Part shown: positions 33,608 through 41,493 of the stretch, one piece after another | Position numbering within the stretch: the first letter of the stretch is position 1 | How the letters are laid out: each line of letters opens with the position of its first letter | Assembly (NCBI GenBank): GCA_036705565.1 | Contig: JAUBUY010000021.1 | Source of the DNA: Microcoleus sp036705565 | GTDB taxonomy: Bacteria > Cyanobacteriota > Cyanobacteriia > Cyanobacteriales > Microcoleaceae | DNA length: 64,000 bases | Strand: one strand, 5' to 3' | Program-made: the position numbers and the translations under genes | The notes under the pieces: model-generated | What the model saw: only the letters and a program-made list of their open reading frames with translations | Databases searched by the model: none | What the model was told of the DNA's origin: nothing

Positions 33608-35158
33608 ACGATGCCAGATGGTTGTACCATCCTTTTGATCGATCAAAGTAATCCCATTATCCTTAAGCTCGTTGCGGATGCGATCGCCCTCAGCAAAATC
33701 CCTAGCTTTCCGAGCATCTTTCCGCTGCTGAATCATCACCTCAATCTCCCCATCACTCAAACCATCAACAGCATCATTGCTGTCACCTTCCGGCTGAACT
33801 TCTAAACCCAAAACCCCCGCCAAACTCACCAATGTCAGCCATTTTTGCTGCAACAAATCCGGCGCAGTTTCTGTTTTTCCCTGATGCACTAAAACATTGC
33901 CTTCTTTGGCCAATTCCTTAGCCAATTCAAACAAAATCGTCACAGCGCCGGGAGTATTGAAATCATTGTCCATCGCTGATTGGAATTCCTGCACAGCTTT
34001 GCTATCCTGTCCAGTTTTCTCAACGTCCCAATTCAGTTGAGAACCGTAGCGCAGCCCAAACAGCAAACCTTCATTGATGGTATTCCAGCCATTTCTAGCG
34101 CTAGCGATCGCCTCTTCGGTAAAATCAATTTGACTGCGATACTGCGCCATCAACACAAACAGCCTCACCGCCATCGGTTCCACCGCTTTTGCATTCTCGC
34201 TTTGATTCTGACTCCCATCCTGCGTAGGGGCGGTGCCCCCGTGCCCGCCCTGGGCTGCGGGGGGGTTAGATTCCAAATCGCCCGACCAATTCCCATCCAA
34301 CAAATCGCGAATTGTAATAAAATTGTGCAAAGATTTCGACATCTTTTTGCCATTGACAGTCACAAAAGCATTGTGCATCCAATAATTAGCCAGTGACTTG
34401 CCAGTCGCGGCTTCAGATTGAGCAATTTCGTTTTCGTGGTGCGGGAAAGTTAAATCGGAACCGCCGCAGTGAATGTCAATTGTTTCGCCCAAGCAATCGC
34501 GCACCATCGCCGAACATTCGATGTGCCATCCGGGGCGACCTTTTCCCCAAGACGACTCCCAAGCAGGTTCACCGGGTTTAGCGCTTTTCCACAGGGCAAA
34601 ATCAGAGGAATCTTGCTTTTTTTGAGCTTCTATTTCTGCGGTGTCCAATCTACCGCTAGCCCCGGCTTGCATTTCTTCCAACTTGCGGCCGGAAAGTTTT
34701 CCGTAATCGGCAAATTGCCTCACGTTGTAGTAAACGTCGCCGCCGTTCGCATAGGCATAACCTTTATTTTCTAATTCGTGAATCAGCCGTTTAATGCCGT
34801 CCATTGTATGGGTGGCGCGGGGATATTCATCGGCCCTGAGAATATTCAGCTTGTCCATATCTACGAAATATTCATCGATGAAGCGTTCCGCCACGGCTTC
34901 CATTGTGGAATTGGTTTCGCGGGCGCGGTTGAGAATTTTGTCGTCAATATCTGTAAAATTCTGCACGTAGCGCACATCGTATCCCCGCCACATCAGATAG
35001 CGGCGCACCATGTCCCAAACAATGTAAGCGCGGGCGTGGCCGACGTGGCAGTAATCGTATACCGTAACGCCGCAGCAGTACATCCGCACCTTTCCTGGTT
35101 CGAGGGGCTCAAAAGGTGATTCGCGACGGGTCAAGCTGTTGTAAAGCGTTAGAGTCAT
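33602..35158 (-). CDS. cysS: cysteinyl-tRNA synthetase
   Basis: CysRS charges tRNA-Cys. The 518-aa protein shows the class I signatures: zinc ligand Cys and HIGH region CCGVTVYDYCHVGHARAYI (near residue 28-46), the ECSAMVRDCLGETIDIHCGGSDLTFPHHENEIAQSEA zinc site, and KMSKS (KKMSKSLHNFITIRD). It is longer than the usual ~460-490 residues because of an insertion of ~25-30 residues after RDLLDG (NPPAAQGGHGGTAPTQDGSQNQSENAKA), encoded around 34182-34275 by a GC-rich repeat-like sequence. The C-terminal end is set by a palindromic repeat. The start ATG at 35158 is adjacent to an ATTTTAG heptamer array. Confidence 0.95.
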   Translation of the reverse strand: MTLTLYNSLTRRESPFEPLEPGKVRMYCCGVTVYDYCHVGHARAYIVWDMVRRYLMWRGYDVRYVQNFTDIDDKILNRARETNSTMEAVAERFIDEYFVDMDKLNILRADEYPRATHTMDGIKRLIHELENKGYAYANGGDVYYNVRQFADYGKLSGRKLEEMQAGASGRLDTAEIEAQKKQDSSDFALWKSAKPGEPAWESSWGKGRPGWHIECSAMVRDCLGETIDIHCGGSDLTFPHHENEIAQSEAATGKSLANYWMHNAFVTVNGKKMSKSLHNFITIRDLLDGNWSGDLESNPPAAQGGHGGTAPTQDGSQNQSENAKAVEPMAVRLFVLMAQYRSQIDFTEEAIASARNGWNTINEGLLFGLRYGSQLNWDVEKTGQDSKAVQEFQSAMDNDFNTPGAVTILFELAKELAKEGNVLVHQGKTETAPDLLQQKWLTLVSLAGVLGLEVQPEGDSNDAVDGLSDGEIEVMIQQRKDARKARDFAEGDRIRNELKDNGITLIDQKDGTTIWHRG

Positions 35159-35585
35159 TCGATTTTAGATTTTAGATTTTAGATTTTAGATTTTACAAGA
35201 TTTACGCAGAAGCTCTATGTGTAGGGTGTGCAGTGCCCACCTTATCTGTATAGGTAGCGTCAAACCTTTTTTGCGTCCAAGACTTTTGGTTTGTAGTTGC
35301 GATCGCCCGTTAGCGAAGCTAGCACAAGAGTACCGCCCAACTGCCAGCCTACCAAATTTTGTACTAAATCTCCTCTATCCATAGTACCGCCCTGGCCGAC
35401 TCAATCTCACATCTAATTTATGTCAGGGAATGTTGACAATTGTTTCCCTGACGATCCCCACAAGCGCTTAATTGTCAAGATTCCCTGACAAAGTGATCCC
35501 CAAAATCACGAAAATGCGTATAAGTACCCAGAATTAAAGGAAAAGACCCCTTGACCCGATCGCAAGTTGTCTGCAACATTGAGTC
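35159..35585. repeat. spacer with heptamer array and TGTCAGGGAA inverted repeat
   Basis: (ATTTTAG) heptamers at 35160-35195. Then an imperfect 20-bp inverted repeat: 35421-35440 (TGTCAGGGAATGTTGACAAT) with 35471-35490, plus an extra TTCCCTGAC at 35444-35452 in the loop. No gene recognised. Confidence 0.7.
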
Positions 35586-35849
35586 ATGACAAAACGATCC
35601 CAAAGAAATGCTTCGATTAAGCAGCACTGGGAGTCGAATAGCGCGTGTGCTGCAAGCACAGCGTTGCTAGCAGCACCGATCGCACTCACAAAATCGATCT
35701 TGTCAATCAAGAATCGACAGATAAAGCTTTATTTAGATCGAACGGTGCGCGCAGAAGCCAAGAAGTCCAAACCCCCGATCGCATGGGGAAAAAGACAAGC
35801 TAAAAACAAGCAAGGCTTCAAAGGTTGGAGAGATTTGGAAGCTCGATAA
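35586..35849 (+). CDS. possible small basic protein, doubtful
   Basis: An 87-aa open frame beginning MTKRSQRNASIKQHWES, strongly basic at the C-terminus (AEAKKSKPPIAWGKRQAKNKQGFKGWRDLEAR). No domain recognised, no clear Shine-Dalgarno. It lies 98 bp before the DUF4912 gene on the same strand and does not overlap it if the ATG at 35948 is used for that gene. It could be a real small gene or just open leader sequence. Confidence 0.25.
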   Translation: MTKRSQRNASIKQHWESNSACAASTALLAAPIALTKSILSIKNRQIKLYLDRTVRAEAKKSKPPIAWGKRQAKNKQGFKGWRDLEAR

Positions 35850-35947
35850 TATGTAGATTTAAAAGAGTTTCTAACTCAAAAAGTCAACACATTTGTGTTG
35901 GAAGAAAAAATCTAACCCGCCATCCTAAATTAGTGGAGAACCAACTC

Positions 35948-37312
35948 ATGGCAAAAGAACGCCCACCATTAGAAGAGATGACTTTGCGACAACTCCGCAG
36001 AGTTGCTAGCGAATGTGGAGTCTCTCGCTACAGCCGGATGCGGAAATCGCAACTCCTGGCATCAATTCAAGAAATTCAGCGCACCAAATTTTCCTACAGC
36101 CCATCTCGCAAACTAGAGGCACAAGAAGCAGTGGAAGCAGCAAAGTTTGAACTCGGTCAAGAAGATAGAACAGGCGGTTCTTTGTCGTCTGTAGATGAAG
36201 GTTTAGCAGATTTGCCCAACGGCTACGGCGAAAGCCGGGTGGTTTTAATGCCCCGCGACCCAGAATGGGCCTACACTTACTGGGACATTCCCAACGATCG
36301 CAAAGAAGAATTGCGTCGCCAAGGAGGACAGCAACTCGCCCTGCGGATCTACGACGTTACAGATGTTAACCTCGACACTCAAAGCCCGCACAGCATTCAA
36401 GAATATCCCTGCGACGAACTGGCGCGGGAATGGTACGTGCCAATCCCCGTGAGCGATCGGGACTACGCGATCGACATCGGCTACCGCTGTGCAGATGGTC
36501 GGTGGCTGGTATTAGCTCGATCGGCTGAAGTCCGCGTTCCTCCCGTCTATCCCAGCGACTGGATTGAAGATCAATTCATCACCCTCGACTGGGAAGAAGA
36601 ATTGCAGGGCAAAACCTTCGCCGAACTGGTTCCTCCGGCCAAGAAACTCGCAAAAGCAGTCAATGGCGGTGGTTACAGCACCAGCAACGCCATCTACGAA
36701 CAAATCTTCGGCATGGCAGAATCTGCCGAATCCCTGCGCGTAGCGGGTTCTGTCTTCGGTTCCATGCAGCACGTCGCCGGTTCCGTCCAGCAAGTCGGCA
36801 TCCACGAACAAGCTCTCAGTTCCTACGTGTTCCCCTCCGGCGTCGGAATGTGGGCGGCTCCCACCATGTCCGGCCTCACCGCGTCGGGTGTCGGTATGTC
36901 CGGCCTCACCGCGTCGGGTGTCGGTATGTCCGGCCTCACCATGTCGGGTGTCGGTATGTCCGGTCTCACCATGTCAGGTTTCGGTATGTCCGGTGTCGGT
37001 ATGTCGGGAGTTGGCTTCGCCGCCCCGATGCGCCCCCGCCAGTTCTGGTTAGTTGCTGATGCCGAACTGATTGTCTACGGCGCCACCGAGCCTGACGCTA
37101 CCGTCTACGTAGGCGGACAGCCGATTAAACTCAATCCTGACGGCACTTTCCGCTTCCAGATGTCTTTCCAAGACGGCTTAATCGACTATCCGATTTTTGC
37201 AGTAGCAGCAGACGGCGAACAAAACCGCGCCATCCACTTGAAATTCAACCGCGAAACCCCAGAACGGCGCACCAATACCAAGCAGGATGCTGTTGTGGAA
37301 TGGTTGGGCTAA
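35948..37312 (+). CDS. DUF4912 protein with Rho-N-like N-terminus and glycine-rich decapeptide repeats
   Basis: 454 residues from the ATG at 35948, chosen because GGAG lies nine bases upstream and MAKERPPLEEMTLRQLRRVASECGVSRYSRMRKSQLLASI is the family start. That N-terminus (9-45) is a Rho-N/SAP-like nucleic-acid-binding helix-extended-loop. Residues ~90-210 are the DUF4912 domain (VVLMPRDPEWAYTYWDIPNDRKEELR, LRIYDVTDVN, WYVPIPVSDRDYAIDIGYRCADGRWLVLARS). Residues ~307-356 are a tandem repeat MSGLTxSGVG. The end (PMRPRQFWLVADAELIVYGATEPDATVYVGGQPIKLNPDGTFRFQMSFQDGLIDYPI) repeats a beta-sandwich-like unit. Function unknown; possibly DNA- or RNA-associated. A terminator follows. Confidence 0.82.
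   Translation: MAKERPPLEEMTLRQLRRVASECGVSRYSRMRKSQLLASIQEIQRTKFSYSPSRKLEAQEAVEAAKFELGQEDRTGGSLSSVDEGLADLPNGYGESRVVLMPRDPEWAYTYWDIPNDRKEELRRQGGQQLALRIYDVTDVNLDTQSPHSIQEYPCDELAREWYVPIPVSDRDYAIDIGYRCADGRWLVLARSAEVRVPPVYPSDWIEDQFITLDWEEELQGKTFAELVPPAKKLAKAVNGGGYSTSNAIYEQIFGMAESAESLRVAGSVFGSMQHVAGSVQQVGIHEQALSSYVFPSGVGMWAAPTMSGLTASGVGMSGLTASGVGMSGLTMSGVGMSGLTMSGFGMSGVGMSGVGFAAPMRPRQFWLVADAELIVYGATEPDATVYVGGQPIKLNPDGTFRFQMSFQDGLIDYPIFAVAADGEQNRAIHLKFNRETPERRTNTKQDAVVEWLG
36866..37015 (+). repeat. in-frame 30-bp tandem repeat inside the DUF4912 gene
   Basis: Four 30-bp units (36866, 36896, 36926, 36956) and two 15-bp half units (36986, 37001), coding for MSGLTASGVG-like decapeptides. Units 1 and 2 are identical, so copy number may vary between strains. 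Confidence 0.9.
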
Positions 37313-37444
37313 TCGCTCGCGGTCGATCGAGCAACGGGCGATCGTGCAGGTTTGTGCCAATTTTTTAACCATCACAAGGCATAGCCTCAGCCGATCGTAA
37401 TTTGTTAAGGTTAATCCCAGACAACAACCCATAACACCCCCTAT

Positions 37445-37479
37445 ACACCGTTCTCCTGTTTTGAGGAGCGGTGTTTTTT
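37445..37479 (+). terminator. rho-independent terminator after the DUF4912 gene
   Basis: ACACCG...CTCC pairs with GGAG...CGGTGT (37445-37474), followed by a T6 run. It lies ~130 bp after the stop. Confidence 0.75.
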
Positions 37480-37916
37480 GTGTTTAGAAGGAAGAAGTTC
37501 GGCAACGGATTGTGTAACGGATGTAACGGATGTAACGGATGTAAAGGATAGAAGGAAGAAGGAAGAAAAAAGAAGGAAGAATTATTTATTTAAATGTTCT
37601 CAATAGACTTGAATTTCATAAATCTTTGATTGAAGGATTAACTGCAGATTACAGGCAGATAAACGCAGATAAACGCAGATAATCTCAAGATAGTTGACTA
37701 TTTTTGTAATAGGTCTAATATCTATCTGTAGATAGATGTTGATTTAACTCGCCATCTAATCAGTTAAATCAAAATTTGCACTTTTCACTCAAGCATTATT
37801 AAGTAAGCTAAAGTTTACTTAAACTTTTATTGCACAAACTCGCTAAATTCAGCGAAACAAAAGAAAGCGAGTTATGAGAGAAATAAGGCGATCGCACCGC
37901 CATTCCTCAAAAGCAA
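37480..37916. other. spacer upstream of the sugar ABC operon
   Basis: Contains a short tandem repeat GGATGTAAC (about 37507-37545) and three units of GCAGATAAAC (37655-37682). The operon promoter should lie in the AT-rich 37790-37860. No gene seen. Confidence 0.45.
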
Positions 37917-39233
37917 ATGCAAAAAATAAATTCCCTGCTGCAACGAAGCCAGAAGCGTCCCCGTCTTTTAGCCTTATTCGCTGTCACATTAGCCGCCGTC
38001 TTACTTTTATTTATTCTGCCGGCACTGACTCAACAGCCAGTCGTGCTCACCATGTTAATGCAAGGTCAAGACCTTGTTAACTGGAAACCCTTTGTCAAAG
38101 AATTTGAACAGAAAAACCCCGACATTCGCATCAACCTCATAGAAGGGCCTTTTGACAGCAACCTCATAGAAAATCTTTACACATCTGCCTTTCTTTTAGG
38201 CGAATCGCCCTACGACATCATCAACATGGATATTGTCTGGGTTCCCAAATTTGCAGCCGCAGGTTGGGTAAGCGATTTGACAGACAGAATTCCCCCCGAA
38301 CAACTATCAAAATTTATCCAAGGAAACGTCGAAGGCGGGCGGTATCGGGGCAAACTTTACCGAATTCCCCACGCTTCCGATGCCGGAATGCTTTATTACC
38401 GCAAAGACATTTTAGAACAAGCGAAAATTCCAGCCCCGAAAACCTTTGAAGAGATGGTAAAAATCTCTCAAAACTTGCAAAAACAGGGAAAAGCAACTTG
38501 GGGTTATCTGTGGCAAGGTAAACAATACGAGGGAGTATCTGCGATGTTTGTCGAAGTGCTCTCCGGTTTTGGTGGCTTCTGGGCAAACCCGCAAACTTTT
38601 GAAGTTGGGTTAGATAAACCAGAAGCAATTAAAGCAGTGGAATTTCTCAAAAATACGATCGCCTCTGGCATTTCTCCTCCCGGTGTCACCACCTACGGAG
38701 AAGAAGAAACCCGGCTTTTGTTTCAAAACGGCCAAGCGCTGTTTTTGCGAAACTGGCCCTATGTTTGGAAGCTGGCAAATGCCGAAGGATCGAATGTTAG
38801 AGGTAAAATTGCGATCGAGCCAATGCTCAGCAGTATCGGTCAAACAGGCGGTTCCTGCTTGGGCGGCTGGGGCTGGGGAATTGCCAAAACCTCAAAACAT
38901 CCAGAACAAGCGTGGAAAGCAATTCAGTATCTTACCAGCGAGGAAACCCAGCGCAAATTTATTTTACAAACCGGTTTAGTTCCCAGTTACAAATCCCTAT
39001 TTACCAACAAAGAAATAGTCGCCAAATATCCCCACTACCCGCAACTGCTAAAAGTAGTGGAACGATCATCTTTGCGCCCGCCTCTGGCACAATACGCTCA
39101 AGCTTCTGATATTTTGCAGCGCTATTTGAGTTCAGCTTTTACCGGGAGAATGAGTGCAGAACAAGCAATGAAAGCAGCAGCTAGCGAAACTCGTAATTTA
39201 TTAGGCAGTTTGAAACAACCCCAAGCTTCGTAA
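37917..39233 (+). CDS. sugar ABC transporter, substrate-binding protein
   Basis: A 438-aa family 1 extracellular solute-binding protein. The N-terminus has a basic stretch and a hydrophobic segment (16-40, RLLALFAVTLAAVLLLFILPAL) without a lipobox cysteine, so it is secreted or membrane-tethered. Mature features: FVKEFEQKNPDIRINLIEGP, YDIINMDIVWVPKFAAAGWVSDLTD, YYRKDILEQAKIPAPKTFEEM, GGWGWGIAKTSKHPEQAWKAIQYLTS. It resembles MalE/UgpB-type proteins and the GgtB component of the cyanobacterial glucosylglycerol/trehalose/sucrose importer. First gene of the unit with two permeases and an ATPase, so a complete importer. The actual sugar cannot be decided from sequence. Confidence 0.88.
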   Translation: MQKINSLLQRSQKRPRLLALFAVTLAAVLLLFILPALTQQPVVLTMLMQGQDLVNWKPFVKEFEQKNPDIRINLIEGPFDSNLIENLYTSAFLLGESPYDIINMDIVWVPKFAAAGWVSDLTDRIPPEQLSKFIQGNVEGGRYRGKLYRIPHASDAGMLYYRKDILEQAKIPAPKTFEEMVKISQNLQKQGKATWGYLWQGKQYEGVSAMFVEVLSGFGGFWANPQTFEVGLDKPEAIKAVEFLKNTIASGISPPGVTTYGEEETRLLFQNGQALFLRNWPYVWKLANAEGSNVRGKIAIEPMLSSIGQTGGSCLGGWGWGIAKTSKHPEQAWKAIQYLTSEETQRKFILQTGLVPSYKSLFTNKEIVAKYPHYPQLLKVVERSSLRPPLAQYAQASDILQRYLSSAFTGRMSAEQAMKAAASETRNLLGSLKQPQAS

Positions 39234-39251
39234 ATTTGACATCTTGTCTCT

Positions 39252-39417
39252 GTTAGAAACAGGCAAGATGCCTGTTCCACAAAGAGTTAGAAACAGGCAT
39301 CTTGCCTGTTCCACAAAGAGTTAGAAACAGGCATCTTGCCTGTTCCACAAAGAGTTAGAAACAGGCAAGATTCCTGTTCCACAAAGAGTTAGAAACAGGC
39401 AAGATGCCTGTTCCACA
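39252..39417. repeat. five tandem 34-bp hairpin repeats with flipping centre
   Basis: Units begin at 39252, 39286, 39320, 39354 and 39388 and read GTTAGAAACAGGCA-AGA-TGCCTGTTCCACAAAGA. Each holds the hairpin AACAGGCA/TGCCTGTT around a 3-nt centre, which is AGA in units 1, 4 and 5 and its reverse complement TCT in units 2 and 3. Unit 4 has one stem mismatch. The array sits between the binding-protein and first permease genes. Confidence 0.92.
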
Positions 39418-39491
39418 AACCAGTTAATTCAATTGTGGGGAGTAGGGGTTGGGCTTCTGGCCCGCCAAAAAATAAATTAAAGGTGAACAAG

Positions 39492-40385
39492 ATGCAATTA
39501 GACAAGATGCGACAGCGCGAACAAAAAACCGGGTGGATATTAGTAGCACCAGCTTTGATAATTCTGATGCTAGTATTTGCTTACCCAATATTGCGGGCTT
39601 TTTGGCTGAGTTTATTCACCCAAAACCTCGGTACAGAATTAAAACTGGTTTTTTCCGGTTTTGCTAACTACAGTCGAATGTTAGGTGACGGGCGTTTCTG
39701 GCAAACTTTAGGCAACACCACTGTATTTACAGTCGCCTCTGTTGTGCTGGAATTAATTCTTGGTATGGGCATTGCCTTAGTCTTAAATCAATCCTTCCCA
39801 GGGCGCGGCATTGTTCGCACAATCTCCCTGCTACCTTGGGCGTTGCCCACTGCATTGATGGGAGTAGCTTGGGCGTGGATTTTTAATGACCAATACGGGG
39901 TAATTAACGACATTTTGAGGCGATTGGGATTGATTCAAAATAGCATTAGCTGGCTGGGAGATCCGACTTTGGCAATGATGGCAGTGATTACAGCGGATGT
40001 GTGGAAAACTACGCCCTTTGTCAGCTTGCTTTTGCTAGCGGGATTGCAATCAATTCCCGGTGATTTGTACGAAGCACACGCGATTGACGGCGCTAGTAGC
40101 TGGCAGAGTTTCCGTCAAGTTACTGTGCCCCTGTTGATGCCGCAAATTGTGATTGCTGTGCTGTTTCGATTTGCCCAATCTTTCGGCATTTTTGACTTGA
40201 TTCAGGTGATGACGGGAGGGGGGCCGGCGGGGGCAACGGAGACGGTTTCTATCTACATTTACAGCACGGTAATGAGGTATTTAGACTTTGGGTATGGGGC
40301 GGCTTTGGTGGTGTGTACTTTTTTGATGTTAGTGGCAGCAGTTGCGATCGCCACTTATCTGTTATCGAGAGCCCGCATCAATTGA
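39492..40385 (+). CDS. sugar ABC transporter, permease 1 (MalF/GgtC-like)
   Basis: 297 residues from the ATG at 39492, which has AGGTGA upstream; a 19-codon longer frame is not supported. Six membrane helices start at TGWILVAPALIILMLVFAYPILRAFWLSLF. The cytoplasmic EAA loop that contacts the ATPase is YEAHAIDGASSWQSFRQVTVPLLMP (about residue 197-221). NPTxxx-type MalF features and VMTGGGPAGATETVSIYIY near the C-terminus are typical of the UgpA/MalF family. It forms the membrane channel with permease 2. Separated from the binding-protein gene by a hairpin array that may set the expression ratio. Confidence 0.92.
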   Translation: MQLDKMRQREQKTGWILVAPALIILMLVFAYPILRAFWLSLFTQNLGTELKLVFSGFANYSRMLGDGRFWQTLGNTTVFTVASVVLELILGMGIALVLNQSFPGRGIVRTISLLPWALPTALMGVAWAWIFNDQYGVINDILRRLGLIQNSISWLGDPTLAMMAVITADVWKTTPFVSLLLLAGLQSIPGDLYEAHAIDGASSWQSFRQVTVPLLMPQIVIAVLFRFAQSFGIFDLIQVMTGGGPAGATETVSIYIYSTVMRYLDFGYGAALVVCTFLMLVAAVAIATYLLSRARIN

Positions 40386-40445
40386 TTTTAGATTTTAGAT
40401 TTTAGATTTTAGATTTGAGGATTGTAGATTGTAGATTTTAGATTG
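40385..40445. repeat. ATTTTAG heptamer array between the two permease genes
   Basis: About four perfect ATTTTAG units followed by degenerate ones (ATTGTAG). The array begins at the stop codon of permease 1. Confidence 0.85.
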
Positions 40446-40483
40446 CTGAACGGTTTAAATTTTTCCTTTCATTGGTATAAATT

Positions 40484-41347
40484 ATGTCGATCGCCCGCGA
40501 ACAACCTAGCAAAAAAACCTTTAACATCCGGCAATTAATCTTGCCAATCTCAGCGCTCTTAATTGTCGCCTATTTCCTCGCACCTATTATCTGGCAGGTG
40601 CTAACTTCTTTCAAAGTAAATGCAGATATTTCGGCGATTCCCAACGTCTACATTCCCAAACGAATTACTTTCGAGCATTACCTGTCGCTGTTCCAGCGCC
40701 GCCCGTTTGCACTTTACATTTTAAATAGCGCTTTTGTTTCGATTACTTCAACATTGCTGTGTTTGGCTGTAGGCGCTCCTGCAGCTTACGCTTTAGCCCG
40801 GTTGCGGCTGTGGAGCGAGAGAATTATCCTGGCAAGTGTGACGATTGTAACGCTATTTCCGGCGGTGCTGCTATTTTTGGGACTGCTGGAAATTGTCAAA
40901 GCTTTGGATTTAGGCAATAATTATTTAGCCTTAATTATTCCTTACACTGCTATCAATTTGCCGCTGACAATTTTGGTGATGCGAAGTTTCTTTCAACAGT
41001 TGCCCAAAGATTTGGAAGATGCGGCTAAAGTTGACGGCTACAACACTTTTCAAATGCTGTGGCAAATCGTGCTACCGATGACATTTCCCGCGTTAGTCAC
41101 AACGGGAATTTTGACGTTTATTTCAGCTTGGAACGAGTTTATTTTTGCACTGACATTTATGACTCGCGAATCTCTGAAAACTATTCCCGTCGCAACTGCT
41201 CAACTCAGCGGGGTGTCAGTCTTTGAGATTCCTTACGGCCCGATCGCCGCAGCTACCGTTTTGGGAACTTTGCCCTTGGTTTTGCTGGTTTTGGTGTTCC
41301 AGCGGCGCATTGTTCAGGGTTTAACAGCGGGTGCTGTAAAAGGATAA
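40484..41347 (+). CDS. sugar ABC transporter, permease 2 (MalG/GgtD-like)
   Basis: 287 residues, six helices (ILPISALLIVAYFLAPIIWQVLTSFK as first). EAA loop: LEDAAKVDGYNTFQMLWQIVLPMTFPAL (about 184-212). The C-terminal VFQRRIVQGLTAGAVKG is the canonical MalG-family ending. Pairs with permease 1. ATG at 40484 without a strong Shine-Dalgarno; the upstream spacer is a heptamer array. Confidence 0.93.
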   Translation: MSIAREQPSKKTFNIRQLILPISALLIVAYFLAPIIWQVLTSFKVNADISAIPNVYIPKRITFEHYLSLFQRRPFALYILNSAFVSITSTLLCLAVGAPAAYALARLRLWSERIILASVTIVTLFPAVLLFLGLLEIVKALDLGNNYLALIIPYTAINLPLTILVMRSFFQQLPKDLEDAAKVDGYNTFQMLWQIVLPMTFPALVTTGILTFISAWNEFIFALTFMTRESLKTIPVATAQLSGVSVFEIPYGPIAAATVLGTLPLVLLVLVFQRRIVQGLTAGAVKG

Positions 41348-41411
41348 ATCGATTTTAGATTTTAGATTTTAGATTTTAGATTGGAGAGTAGTCAGTAGTC
41401 AGTAGTCAAAC
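41348..41411. repeat. heptamer arrays between permease 2 and ATPase genes
   Basis: (ATTTTAG) at 41353-41382, then CAGTAGT heptamers (41389-41409). Confidence 0.85.
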
Positions 41412-41493
41412 AAGCAACAAAAGATTAATCCGTGTATCCGTGTTTATCCGTGTCGTGCTGTTCTTAGCAATTCCCAATTACCCATTAAAAATC

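Noticed and set aside
39252..39417. CRISPR-like array of five 34-bp units
   Set aside because: Units are directly adjacent with no spacers between them; it is a tandem hairpin repeat.
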